Assembly: GCA_037176885.1 (NCBI GenBank)
Contig: JAWWNJ010000134.1
Span: 496,001-560,000 of the forward strand
Direction: 5' to 3'
DNA length: 64,000 nt
Source: Favolaschia claudopus
Taxonomy: Eukaryota > Basidiomycota > Agaricomycetes > Agaricales > Mycenaceae
Under the pieces are notes generated by a model. It saw nothing but the letters and a program-made list of their open reading frames with translations, had not been told where the DNA came from and searched no databases. Position numbers and translations under genes: made by a program. Positions 45,912-57,074 of this stretch are shown here, piece after piece; the first letter of the stretch is position 1, and each line of letters begins with the position of its first letter.

Positions 45912-46206
45912 GGTAGATTGAGAGCAAGAGAGGAAGTTACGGAATTTACCGAATTTTCACCTGCGCGGTGATGGCGGCATTCGGTAACCGGCTTCCTGAG
46001 TTAGCCGGGACAAGTAACTTGAAATTCAAATTGACTTCGAAGCAACAATTCAACGGTGCAATTCGACAAGCCGGAATCAGACGAGTACTCCCATCTCCGC
46101 CCCAGTCATGATCGATTCGTATCTTTCCCAGCAAATTCGTTTGCCAACATTGGCATCTTCTTGACATTTTCTCTGTTTTCAGATACATATGAGTACTGCT
46201 GACCCT

Positions 46207-46742
46207 TCAAGACGCCGGCGCTGCAATGGCGAACGCGGGGCTAGCAGCCAAGACCCAATCCACATTGCTATCAGAAATTCAATTCAGTCCATGGCCCCCA
46301 AACGAAAAACATAGTAGGAAACGTACGTAGCATTAACAACGTGCAACGAATATCCCTCCCTAAATTGAAAATTCACCCGAACGCATCAGCAAATGTCCGT
46401 CTAACTGTAAATCTCAATTCTAAATATGTACTCACGCAGGACGCAAAGTCGCCGGAAGCAAAGTATGAATCTGCCCGAGGTCGGTCTGCAGATTATTCCC
46501 AATAAACGCCTTCAAATCGAAGTGGTTGCTGGCGTTGGTCAAGAAAAGACTGAACGTCGGGGGGTCGCGGTCCGTGAAAGTCCAGTTGATCTCAGTGACT
46601 TCGCCTGCGGTTGGGTTGGTGGGGACGTCGATGGTGAATGCTGCAATGAGAGGTGCAGCGAGCGCCGCAAGAAGACTATGGATTGTTAAGATTGTGGTTC
46701 GGAGAGTTGAGTTGGCAAGCACCTGTGGGTGAATACACGCAT
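46207..46742 (-). CDS. Small secreted KRE9/KNH-like (Ser/Thr-rich wall protein family) protein
   Basis: Four exons, 46723-46742 (20 nt), 46436-46675, 46327-46359 and 46207-46267, giving 117 residues. A signal peptide (MRVFTHSLLAALAAPLIAA) is split by the first 47-nt intron. The mature domain FTIDVPTNPTAGEVTEINWTF, SLFLTNASNHF, NNLQTDLG and the end YSLHVVNATNVDWVLAAS-type strand match the fungal KRE9/KNH1-like beta-sandwich domain of wall-associated proteins. Most relatives carry a Ser/Thr-rich tail and a GPI signal. This one stops right after the domain, so it would be secreted rather than anchored. Confidence 0.82.
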
Positions 46743-47827
46743 ATTTTGAAAGAAGGAAGATGTAGATGATGGTTGGGACCAGGACAGTCTCTTATATACT
46801 AATTACCTTCGCATCAATCTCAGGGTGGATCTTCGGGTAAAGTGAATTGTGCCGTACTTGTTTAATTTCCGTTCACGAAGCAGGTTGCAACCGTTGAGAC
46901 ATTCGAAAAGAACAGCGAAGTTGCAAGATTATCATCCTTTTCGTGCCAATTGCCTGGACCTCAAGACGTCGTAGATCAGACTGAGTCCACGAAAATGCAA
47001 TGACGGACGGAAATACAGACAGTGAAGCGTCATCCGAATACCTGCCGCAAAAATGCTCTTGGCACTTCATGTGGCCTGCCCGCTGCTCTTGGATAAGTAC
47101 GCGATACTGAATAGAGTCAATTGTTGAATCAGACAGGCCACCGACGTGATCAGATAATCCGTAAGCTTCAGAACCGGTTGTAACTTGAGAACTCGTTGAC
47201 ATTCCGCCAAACGACATTGGATTGCGTGTCATGTCAGGGTGCAGAGTTTCGGCAATGGATAGATTCGTTGGCTTTCTGTGAGATGAGTGAATGGTCGAAA
47301 AAGAGTGAGCGAAAGAAGGCACTCATTTTTGAAAAGGTTTTGAAGCATTAGCAGAGCTTGATGTGTTTGGTGTGCTCTTGAAATATAATTGCGCTGGCTA
47401 GATGAGGACAGCATCAGAAGAAATGTCAACATCCACTGCCAGTCTCCAGGTCGCTGGTGCCACTGGTTGGCCTACGACGATGGGTAAACTTGAGAATGTC
47501 GGGTTTCACGGTTGGAGCCAAGCCAATAGAAGCAGCCCACATAACAGCTCGTCCATGCGCAGACTCGAGGCCCAAGACGGGCCCCGGAATTCCATACAAT
47601 CACTGGAGTCGAAAACAGGCGCTGATTCACCGTGAATTGGCTTCATTCCGCCACCTTCGGAACAAAGATAACCAAGTATACGTCTAGATCCTCGATTTCA
47701 CGACTCGGACAGAGAATCTCAACTTGTTCGGAACCATCAGTACATACAATTCTTTCAGTTATGAACATCTCCAGTCCATCATATTCATACATTTCTCGAC
47801 CAACCAACCAACCAACCAACCAACCAA
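46743..47827. other. Intergenic 1.1 kb with a CCAA microsatellite
   Basis: Promoter side of the KNH-like gene and the 3' side of the GH76 gene. A (CCAA)n run of about six units lies at 47799-47826, directly after the GH76 stop codon. A minus-strand ORF at 46873-47322 (149 codons) has no recognised features. Confidence 0.5.
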
Positions 47828-49894
47828 TCAGTTCGTCAGAATATTCGTAGTCAGCACATCCAACGCCGCCATCTGGCCCCAGGACGTGAATCCTTGCGGC
47901 GGGCCCGGCCAAGACGAGGAATACGTGTTGCCGGTTGCGGCGAGGTCAAGGAGGGCGTTGTACTAAGATTTAAATTGTGTGTCAGTTCGAGAACGTATTA
48001 TAGAGTGGAATGGAGAGTTGGAGAGTTGAGGGGGGGGAGAAAAAGAAAGCTTACCTGAACGTCGCCGTAGCTGTGAATGAGCGTTGTGAGAGGTCCGTTG
48101 TTCGCGTTTCGGGTCCAGGCTTCGGCGAGGCCGCGGATGAGGACCGCTACATTAGGATGCCAATGCAGTCAAATTCGAGGAATCTAGGAAGAAAAGCGAA
48201 GTAGACACACATTTGAAACCAACCGCATCGTTATTCTCATTCGGGCTCGCGCCTTCGGTGATAATACCGTCGGACCCCTCCCACACGTTCGTCTTGACGG
48301 CCGAGTTGAGGATGTTGACCATTCTGTCATTTATTGCGATAATTCAGTCTTTCGTTAGCAATCACGCACATCGCAGTAAATGGTATGAGGGGGGAAACGC
48401 ACAAACTAGTCCACTGACTATCCCCTGTAATTGCCCCCAGAACACTCAACCCCTCGATATACTTGCCCGAGTTGTAGGTGAAAATCCAGCCATCTGGGGA
48501 TCGGGAGCAGTCGGTGGCGAGGATTGAGTCGAGGAGGAGGTTGTCTGAGCGGATTTGGTGGGATCGCATCCTATTCAATTTATCAGAAGGGATGAATGAA
48601 TTCTAATTTCTTCTCCGAAATAGAGAAAGAGGTGAGTATATTAGGTATAACTTACCATTCTGCGCTCTGGATAGCTGCGGAGGTGTATTTCGAGTCTTGC
48701 GTGTATTCTGCGAGGAAAGCAGAGAGCCTATAGAACGGTGAGAAGGGAGACTTGTGGTCGAGGGAGGCGCATACGTGAGGTATAAGCTGGGGATACATAA
48801 TCAAGATGAGCCGAAATATACTTAACACGCAATGAACGCGTACCCAGTCGTGATAGAGTTGATACTCGTATCGTCAGTTGTCGGTCGCCAGAACACCGCA
48901 CCAGCCATCGTCGCTGTGAAATGCTGAGCCCATGAATGCCCAGCATACGAAAAGCTAAAGCTCACCTCCATTGCAAGTTGACTGAATTGCGAAATTCTTA
49001 TTGGGGTTTCTTCCCGAGGATGCTTGGTCGGGAGTGATAACACTGGTGCATCCGGGTGAACTTCATATGAGGGTGAACGAGGGAGAAGAGCATACTATCC
49101 GGTGACGTGGTCCCAGACGTCCATGGCGTGGCTCAGCAGGTCGCTATTCTATACCGCAAAATTCGTAAGATGTTCGAACAAAGAAGGGAACAAATTGAAG
49201 AAGTCACGCACCCCGTATGCGCGATACGCATATAAAGCGGCCTGTGCCCACCACCTAACATTCGTAAGCGATCCGAAATCGGAGCACGGATGGTTAAACA
49301 TACATGGCATCGTCGTTGAACTAGAAACCAAATATGAGTGTCAGTTTGATCACGTTTGAACCTCAAAACTTACCCTGAAACCCATACGCCAGTCCCATTA
49401 GTCATCGCTTCTACCGGCTGAAAGAGATAAACGCACCCATTTTGATCATAATGCTGCCACCGACTGAAGACGAGATTGAGATTGTTGACTACCAGGTCTC
49501 TGTTGATCGTAGTGCCCGCGAGACGGTCTTGATTCGCAAGAACCGACCAAACGTTTCCGGATTGCCAGTATCCGATTCCTATATAGACATTATGATTTCC
49601 TGCGTGCCAATCCTGCTCATGATCGAACTTGCTGAGCGTACTTACCATTGAATTCTCCAGTCCCAGAGTTCAACTGTGGAGTCATCTGGTTGATAGCATT
49701 CTGCGCAATCGAGATACGCTCGTCCTTCGGCCGGCTGTTGCTGAATTTCTGTACGAATAGTACGGTGAACATCACGATCGACGACTCCGCAGAGATGTTG
49801 AGTGAATCCATACCCGCCATGAGAGCGGCACACCGAGATCCTGAGCAGCAACCGATGAGAGGAGAGCGACGAGGGAAAAGGTTGGAAGGAGCAT
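47828..49894 (-). CDS. Secreted GH76 alpha-1,6-mannanase-like glycoside hydrolase
   Basis: Fifteen exons: 49814-49894, 49646-49748, 49437-49578, 49374 (1 nt), 49304-49320, 49212-49254, 49096-49148, 48966-49042, 48844-48913, 48775-48786, 48656-48727, 48403-48570, 48211-48323, 48055-48146 and 47828-47962, giving 392 residues. Signal peptide MLLPTFSLVALLSSVAAQ. GH76 enzymes cleave alpha-1,6-mannan or transfer mannan chains in the fungal wall. Landmarks: NGIGYWQSGNVWS; YDQNG then FNDDAMWWAQAALYAYRAYG with the catalytic Asp-Asp; WDHVTGYVITP; GAVFWRP; GLYLTLSAFLAEYTQDSKY; WIFTYNSGKYIEGLS; GIITEGASPNENND; and GDVQYNALLDLA. The frame closes only if a single G at 49374 is an exon. There is no C-terminal GPI signal, so it is secreted, unlike Dfg5/Dcw1. 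Confidence 0.93.
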
Positions 49895-50172
49895 AGTGGG
49901 TGCGTGGGTGTAAGTTGCGAGCAGGTCGCGGTTTAAAACAACACGCAACCGTTGCGAATCGACTTGATCGGAGCTGGACGGTCTCAGACTCTCACGCGCG
50001 CTGGTGGGGCTGCAGAACCGTCGAAACGGCTTCTTCGCGGTCAGCTGACAATGACGTCGACAGTGCCATGGGGAAGAATCTCGGAGGCGATGCTGTGACT
50101 CAACATGCCGGCGTGCCGGAACGGAAAATCAAGCCGTGTTTGCCACCACCTCTTTTCTTTTCACCGCGATCG
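49895..50172. promoter_or_regulatory. Divergent promoter between GH76 and MTA phosphorylase
   Basis: The two start codons are 278 bp apart in opposite directions, so all upstream control elements of both genes lie here. No specific binding site was identified. Confidence 0.6.
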
Positions 50173-51336
50173 ATGACGACGGATAAAGGTACCCTCATCT
50201 TCCGCCCACGTCGCCCAACTCAACCTGTGCAGTCCTCGTTGGTGTGATCGGCGGCAGTGGCCTGTATAACCTGAACAATCTCACCTTTATGTCCGTCAAA
50301 TTCCTTCTCATCCACGCAAACCACAAGCTAAATTACTTTGTTGTCCACCCAGAAAACATGTAAACCCCGAAACGGTTCGCCTTCCCATTCCCCTCTCTAT
50401 CTCAAAGTTTCAACTCAGCATACGACCTGCAGCCATGGGGCCACCCCTCCTCCCCCATCGCCATCTCCTCCCTCCCCTCCGGCGCCCTCGTCGCCTTCCT
50501 CGCCCGCCACGGAACCCACCACAGCCTGCCCCCCTCCGCCATCCCCTCCCGCGCCAACATCGCCGCCCTCAAATCCCTCGGCGTCTCTACCATCCTCGCC
50601 TTCTCCGCCGTCGGCTCCCTCCGCGAAGACATCGCCCCAGGCGACTTCGTCCTCCCCTCCCAGCTCATCGACCGCACCAAGGGCGTGCGCCCGGCGTCGT
50701 TCTTCGAGGATACGGGCGTCGTGGCGCATGCGGGGTTCAGCGACCCGTATTCGATTGGGCTTGGGAAGTGGCTGGCGGGCGCGGTGGAGGAGGCGTTGAG
50801 GGAGGAGGAGGAGGATGAGGGCAAGAGGGTGAGGCTCTGGAGGGAGAAGACGCTCGTGGTGATGGAGGGTCCGCAGTTTTCGACGAGGGCGGAGAGTTTG
50901 ATGTATCGTGCGTGGGGAGGGGATATCATCGGGATGACGGCGTTGCCCGAGGCGAAGCTTGCGAGGGAGGCCGAGATTAGGTGCGTTTACATTTTCTTCC
51001 TTTGTCTTCCTACATTCATTGCTTTGCAGCTTCGCCCTAATCGCAACAGCAACCGACTACGACGCCTGGCGCCCCCACCAGCCAGGCGTCACCGCCACAG
51101 AGGTCGGCGCTATACTCGAGAAGAACGCCCACACGTCGAGACATGTTGCAGCGCACGTCATTGAGCGGCTGCTGAAAGTGGCTCTGAGCGAAGCGAAGAC
51201 GGAGGGAAAGAACGCGAAGGGACTCCTCAACGAGGAAACAGGGTGCATGCGATTTGGGATAATGCTCAACATGGAGGAGAAGGTCAAGAATGCGAAGCTC
51301 GCGTATGTCTTGCCGGAGTACTTTACGGCGGAGTGA
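50173..51336 (+). CDS. S-methyl-5'-thioadenosine phosphorylase
   Basis: Five exons, 50173-50188 (16 nt), 50233-50290, 50353-50374, 50433-50980 and 51030-51336, giving 316 residues. This cytosolic trimeric enzyme splits methylthioadenosine with phosphate into adenine and methylthioribose-1-phosphate in the methionine salvage pathway. Motifs: [10 protein letters not shown] (phosphate loop), [78 protein letters not shown] and [10 protein letters not shown] with the adenine-site Asp. An unusual acidic insertion ([14 protein letters not shown]) lies near the middle. The first intron is only 44 nt. Confidence 0.94.
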
Positions 51337-51474
51337 GGATCATGGTCCTCATAATTTTTGGATGATTTTCACATTACCGTAAGTTGAAAGTGATCATTCA
51401 CGAGACAAATTCAATCGAATTACTTACGAAACGGACAAACGAACCAACGAGCAGCTCAAGCTATCTATCTCGAC

Positions 51475-53096
51475 TCAATCCCGCTCTCCCAACGTACGAA
51501 CACCCGTATCAAACGCCGGAACCTCGACGAAAAGCCCAGCGTTACCATAGATGTGGCCCACACTCGCCTCGTTCCCATACGCAACATAATGCGACGACGC
51601 GCGGTTCAGCTCAGATATCTTCGTCACCCACTGCACCGCCGTCTTCTGCACCTGCTCCTTCTTCTGCCCAGCTTTCTCCTCCATCCTCCTCCCCCGCTTC
51701 GCCCGAAAATCACTCATCCTCTCCTCATCGCGCTCCAGCATCACCCCATACCGCTCGATATCCTCCATCAGCCCCCCATCCTCGTCGTACACCTCGTTCA
51801 TATTGAGCACATCGTCAACGAGGACGTCGTTCCCGGGACTATGGTACTTCTCCCCGCTGTCATACAGCAGCTTGACATGCGTCTGCAGCCCCACACGTTC
51901 GGAAGCCGCGCGGATGCGCGCGTCGCTGCCCTTCAGGAGCTTCAGCAACGGCGGAAGGCGGCTGGGTGGGTAGATGATGTGGTGGTTTTTGCGATCCCAG
52001 CCGAGGCCCTCGGGTTCGGAGGGCATGGGGTATTGGTGGGACAGGCCAAACGCGAGGAATCCGCCGTTCGGGAGGAAGTTGGAGTTTGCTAGGAGTGTGC
52101 GGAGGGTATCTTCGAAGACGCGGTCGGGGTTGTGGGATGGGACAACGCGTACCACACTGTAGGGAGCCTTGGGTCTTTCGTCGCGGAGGAATAAATTGTA
52201 GGTGAGTGTGACGCGGTGGCCGGATACGACTGGCGCGACGGCGTGAGTGACGTCGCTGTAGAACGCGACATATGCTACTACTGGTTTGTTGTTTGCTGCA
52301 GCGAGCTCCGAGGCGGAGTCGAACGTCCATGCCGCGCCGTCGTGTTCGAGGGTAAGCCCGCCGCCTTGGTGGGATGTTGGAAAAATGACGACAAGGGAAC
52401 CGAGCATGTCGTCCCCCCTTGGAGTGTCTTTGTGGGCTTTGAAAAACGAGCCGGGACCTGCAGGCACGAACAGGAAAATCCTCAATCAGCGGGTGTGTAT
52501 GGATAAATCAGGGTTTATAATTTCGCACCGTACACGTTGAGCTTGTAGAGCTCGGGGATGAGGATTTTGTCCTCAGCATTCAGATCCTGTCCTTGAAGGA
52601 TATCCTGCTTGATCGCAGTCAGGAGGCCAGAGCTGAGAATGTCCAATCGCGAAGCAAATTTATCTAAATCCATCTTTCCCGCCTTTCGATACGTCTCGTC
52701 GAGAACATCGGCTTGGTTCAGACCGAAGGTGGCTTTCTGGCATGCGTTAGCGAGGTCGTGGAGATCATTGTCCCAGGCATTGCCCAAGTCAATTCGTCTA
52801 CAAGATTGTTAGCCTCGCCGGGTTTCGTGTAAAGGAAAATCAATCGAAAACGCACCGAGGGCGTTCGCCTTCGACATCATAGTAAACAACGAGAGCTTCC
52901 GCTTTGACAGGGTGCACCCCTCCGATGTAGGGCACTTGCTTCTGGATTGCATTGCGTAGAATCTCGAGGCTTTCCGCGATTGTCTGATCGGAGGTTGGCT
53001 CGGGCGTCGCGGGTTCGGGCTACAGTGCGCAAGGTTGGTATTAACTGAAAGAGCTGGAATTGATACGAGAAAGACACTCACATCTGGGGTCAACAT
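51475..53096 (-). CDS. 2-oxoglutarate/Fe(II)-dependent oxygenase-like protein
   Basis: Four exons, 53082-53096 (15 nt), 52856-53019, 52529-52797 and 51475-52457, giving 476 residues. The core resembles prolyl-4-hydroxylase-type 2OG oxygenases: FFKAHKDTPRGD holds the iron-binding His-x-Asp, VVIFPTSHQGGGLTLEHDG the sheet, and SGHRVTLTYNLFL the distal His plus the Arg that binds 2-oxoglutarate. A Lys/Glu-rich C-terminal half (RMEEKAGQKKEQVQK) is probably helical. As I recall, proteins of this layout are common in mushrooms; substrate unknown. No signal peptide, so it is probably nuclear or cytosolic. Downstream of it, 51337-51474 is the short convergent spacer to the phosphorylase gene. Confidence 0.85.
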
Positions 53097-53961
53097 TGCT
53101 GGTCAGTGGCAAAAGGCGTTGTGGGTTGGTTGTGGGTCCAAGGAAGAGTACGCAACGAGGCACTGGTAAAACGAGGATTATCAGATATCACAACGTGTTG
53201 GGCGTGTTCTAGTAGAACGGGTGGCGATCACTGGCACAGAGTTTCCAGCATTCGAACTGAGAGTGGATTCAGTGGGACTGGGCCTCGGTGACGATCGATT
53301 CGATAGTGTAAAAGTCTAAACAAAACTGAACGCACCAGCTGCCAAACGCTGAGAATGTGGAAGGAAGGTGGAAGGCAAACCAGGAACTGATGCAATCAAA
53401 GAAAAAATTGCTGATTGATGCCATCATGCCGGATGTTGCCGTTCACCCAAACCTTCATCGCGTCCTTCCTTGACCGCTCTCTAACATGCCGCCGAGTAAC
53501 CTCAGCACGTCGGGGATCCGAGCTCTTGGACTACATTCGGACTCCAGCCTCAGCATGCGCTTTAGCTTCGTCCGTGGGTGTCGGATATCTCGGGACTTGT
53601 CGTGGACACTGGTCCCTGGACACTGGAAGGAGGCTCTTGAGGTTTTGGCGCACTTTTCTCCTCTCAATAGCCTTTAACCTTTGATTCTTTCTAAATACTC
53701 GAGCGCAACAGACATCTTGCCTGAGGCGATTAACTCTATGGGTGCTTCCACCGGAACGAGACTCGGAGAAATATCGAAAACAGCGATAAAGTCCTGATTA
53801 TTTTTAGCTGTGCCCTAACTCTGCTTCCGGGGTTGAATTGTGGAATATCCCCTCATGGCCGCTATATTACCCCGGTCTGCATGATGTACACCGCGAATTT
53901 TAATCAGTGACATTCCCTCAATCACCAGTCCTCGCTCTTTCTCTCTCCCCGACATCTCGCA
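53097..53961. other. Intergenic, divergent promoters of 2OG oxygenase-like and GMC genes
   Basis: About 0.87 kb. No additional gene recognised; short ORFs lack motifs. Confidence 0.5.
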
Positions 53962-56960
53962 ATGCTTTTACGCCAGCAGATACTCCTCAGCGTCGTTGGC
54001 TTCCCCTTCATCGCAGCTGCTCAGCCCACGGTCACCTACGACTACGTAATTGTAGGCGGCGGAGCAGTTGGGCTGCCGCTTGCTGTCCGGTTGTCGGAGG
54101 ATCCCACAAAGACAGTTGTCGTACTGGAAGCCGGAAATAGGTGCGTCTCTTTCTTATACTTATGTGCATATCCTCCCGTTCAAATCCGTGAATGAAACGC
54201 TATGCAGCGGGATTGGAAAGTGCGTCCTTGACAAACCAAATCATCCTCACCTTGCTAATGAAAGCCTTACAGCCCGAATATCACTAACCTCCGCCTCAAC
54301 GCCAACAACTTTGGAACCGCAAACGACTGGTATTTCTCTTGAGATTTAAATTGTTCGTCCTTCAGCAATACTCACACCAGCACAGGCAGTTCCTGACGGT
54401 CCCACAAGCTGATGTCGGCAACAGAGTACAAGCGCAGGTGCAGGGAAAGGTTCTTGGGTGCGTTTTATTCCAATCCCGTATCATTAAGACAGTCAAATCA
54501 TAATGTATCGAAGGGGTGGCTCCGCAATCAACTCTGGAATGTATCTACGGTGCGGCCTCGTCTAGATCTTGCATATTTTTCGCTCCGACACTTAGACGCA
54601 ATGCTCAGGGGAAACAAAGAAGAATACGACGCACTCGAAACGCTCGGTGCCACGGGATGGAATTGGGATAGTATGTTTGCCGCAGCGAAGAAGGTCTACT
54701 ATTACATCTTCTGCACGTCTCAATGGCAGCATGTAAAGTCTAAATCCACTTTTTCCAGAGCGAACACTTCCACCCGCCCTCTCCCAAAGAAGCCTCAACA
54801 TTCAACCTAACCTACAACCCTACATCTCACGGGTTCTCCGGCCCCATCTCAATCGCCATCCAAGCAGTCAATGTGTCCAACTTCTTCCCCGACTTCGCCG
54901 TACCCACACTCGAAGCCCTTGGACACAAGATGAATTTTGATCCAAATGGCGGGTTCCATACCGGCCCGAGCTGGGATTTCCTGGTGCGCAATAAATGCTA
55001 TTCCTATTATATATTGCTTTGATGATGCTTTCCTTCAAGACTGCTCTCCCGGATTCGAGCACACGCTCTTATGCGGTCTCCGGATACTGTACGTATACCC
55101 TCCATTATGTTGGAATATTCCGCCAATGACTTGTCTTACAGACCTCCCCGTCATCAACCGAACCAACCTCCACGTCATGACCGAGTGTCAAGGCACCAAA
55201 ATCATCTGGTCCACGAAAGAGAACACGTTGGCTCCTCGGAATGACTTGCTGACGGCGACAGGCGTCGAATATATCGTACTCGACGACGCCGGTGTTGCAC
55301 AGACTCGAACAATCGTGAGTTTCAAAGTTTCTTCTGACTTTTTCTTTTTCAACAGACCTTGGCTTTATCAACTAGAGTGCAAGAAACGTCATCTTAAGCG
55401 GGAGCGCGTTGAACACGCCGAAGATTCTCGAGCTGAGCGGGGTCGGAGATCCGACGATTCTGAACAGGTAAGTTATTCCTTCATATATGTATTCATTCTC
55501 CTCATCAATGTTCAACCGATGTTAGTTTGAACATCACCACTCTAGTCGACCTTCCCGGGGTTGGAGCTAACTTATGCAATCGTGCGTTTTCTCTTCCCGG
55601 TTCTCCCTTACCCCGCAACTGAAAATTAACGCTCTGAATCGCAGAACCGATTACCACAGCTTCCTATCTATTGAAGAATGGTTCCATCGATGGTTAGTGT
55701 AGTATCCCCCGGTGAAACAAACATCTCAACTTGAACACTGATAATATCACCCTCACAGCCGGAAACGCAATTCGCTCCGCCATCATCGATATCCAACCCT
55801 TCTCCGGCTACCTCAGCGCAGAAGACTTACATCGCTCCGAACAACTCCTCCAAACCAAACCGGACTTGCTTTCGGAAGCCCAGTTCAAAGTCATGAAAAA
55901 GCAGATCAAGAACGGGGTGCCTCAGATGGAATTCGCTTGGGCAAGGACAATTTTTTTTTCTCCTGCGTGCTTGGATTCAGTCAATTTATATATCCATATC
56001 TTGATGCACAGAACGTTGCCACAAACTCGAACAACATTACGACCCTCACTTTTGATCGCCTTATTTTATCGAAACCGTTTTCGCGGGGAACTGTTGTGAG
56101 TCTGTTCAGTTTCTTGTTCTGTGGAATCCCATTCTCACTCTGATTTCTTGTTTTTTTCTTTCTGCAGCATATAAACTCAACGGATCCTTTGATCCCTCCA
56201 GTGATTGACCCTAAGTAGTGCGTCTTCCATTACTGCATTTTCCTGGTCAGTGTCTGATAAATCGAGGTAGTTTGAGTGCACCGCACGATAAGGTAATCAA
56301 CGTTCAATTCCAGCTTTGGATATTAACCGAGATCATTCTTCTGTTCCTGTTCAAGTTCGCTTTCGCAAAAGGCGTTCAATATACTAGAAAAATCGTGGAC
56401 ACCGAGCCGCTGAAGAGTATCATCGCAGGTGAGGTCAACATAAACCCATCGGGTTTCTTTGTTGGTGTGGAGTTTGAATGTATACTGCAGCCCCGCTATC
56501 ACCCGATGCCAGCGTTCAAACCGACGAGGACTTTGTCAACTACGTGAACACTGTGTCTGTTTCCGAGTCAGTAGCTTCTCCGTCCCTGTCAAAATTGATA
56601 TGTACTTGACTCCTTTGCCTTGCAGACATCACTTCGTCGGCACATCAGCGATGACGCCTCGTTCGGAAGGGGGGGTGGTGGATCCGTCTATGGTCGTGGT
56701 ACGCTCGTCTTCGATCTAATTTGACCATCCATCATCCATTCTGATGACGTGCAGTACGGAACGACCAATGTTCGAGTCGCCGATTTATCCATCATTGCAA
56801 ATTTACCTGGGATTCATACCGTTTCGCGTAAGGCCTTTCTTACCATTGATTCATTCTGCTTTCTAGACTAAATTGGTTGACTCTTTCGCTGATAGTGGCG
56901 TATATGGTGGCTGAACGAGCTGCTGAAATCATCAAATCGGAGAATGGGCACAAAATGTGA
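53962..56960 (+). CDS. Secreted GMC oxidoreductase (aryl-alcohol/glucose oxidase type), one apparent frameshift
   Basis: Twenty exons: 53962-54140, 54208-54219 (12 nt), 54273-54329, 54386-54457, 54514-54549, 54609-54693, 54759-54983, 55040-55088, 55142-55314, 55376-55467, 55526-55581, 55645-55692, 55759-55940, 56012-56095, 56168-56217, 56314-56428, 56491-56566, 56626-56698, 56755-56827 and 56896-56960. After a signal peptide comes the FAD-binding [19 protein letters not shown]; then [53 protein letters not shown], and near the C-terminus [13 protein letters not shown] (catalytic His region) and [14 protein letters not shown]. It would oxidise alcohols or sugars and release hydrogen peroxide outside the cell. 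Joining 56217 to 56314 leaves the frame off by one; no splice alternative fixes it. The intron at 55941-56011 uses a GC donor. Confidence 0.85.
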
Positions 56961-57074
56961 AGGCAGGTTATGGGTCGAACGGTACTGTCGATAAATGTAT
57001 TAACGGTGCTGTGAACGAACTCAATATTGCTACGGGTATACTTCTGCAATCAGGTCGAAGTCATGTCTCAAATC

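Noticed and set aside
46873..47322. 149-codon minus-strand ORF
   Set aside because: No signal peptide, domain or splice partner; composition not convincing.
47799..47826. CCAA run as a CRISPR-like or regulatory array
   Set aside because: A simple microsatellite of perfect tetramers without spacers.
50402..50929. 175-codon minus-strand ORF opposite the phosphorylase
   Set aside because: Antisense shadow of the GC-rich MTA phosphorylase exon.
56218..56266. Splitting the 96-nt GMC intron into two introns with a microexon to repair the frame
   Set aside because: The candidate pieces would need a 33-nt intron, a zero-length exon or an in-frame stop.
4902..56960. AflY-like enzyme, P450 and GMC oxidase as a biosynthetic cluster
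   Set aside because: They are 20-25 kb apart with housekeeping genes between, and there is no backbone enzyme (PKS, NRPS or terpene synthase).
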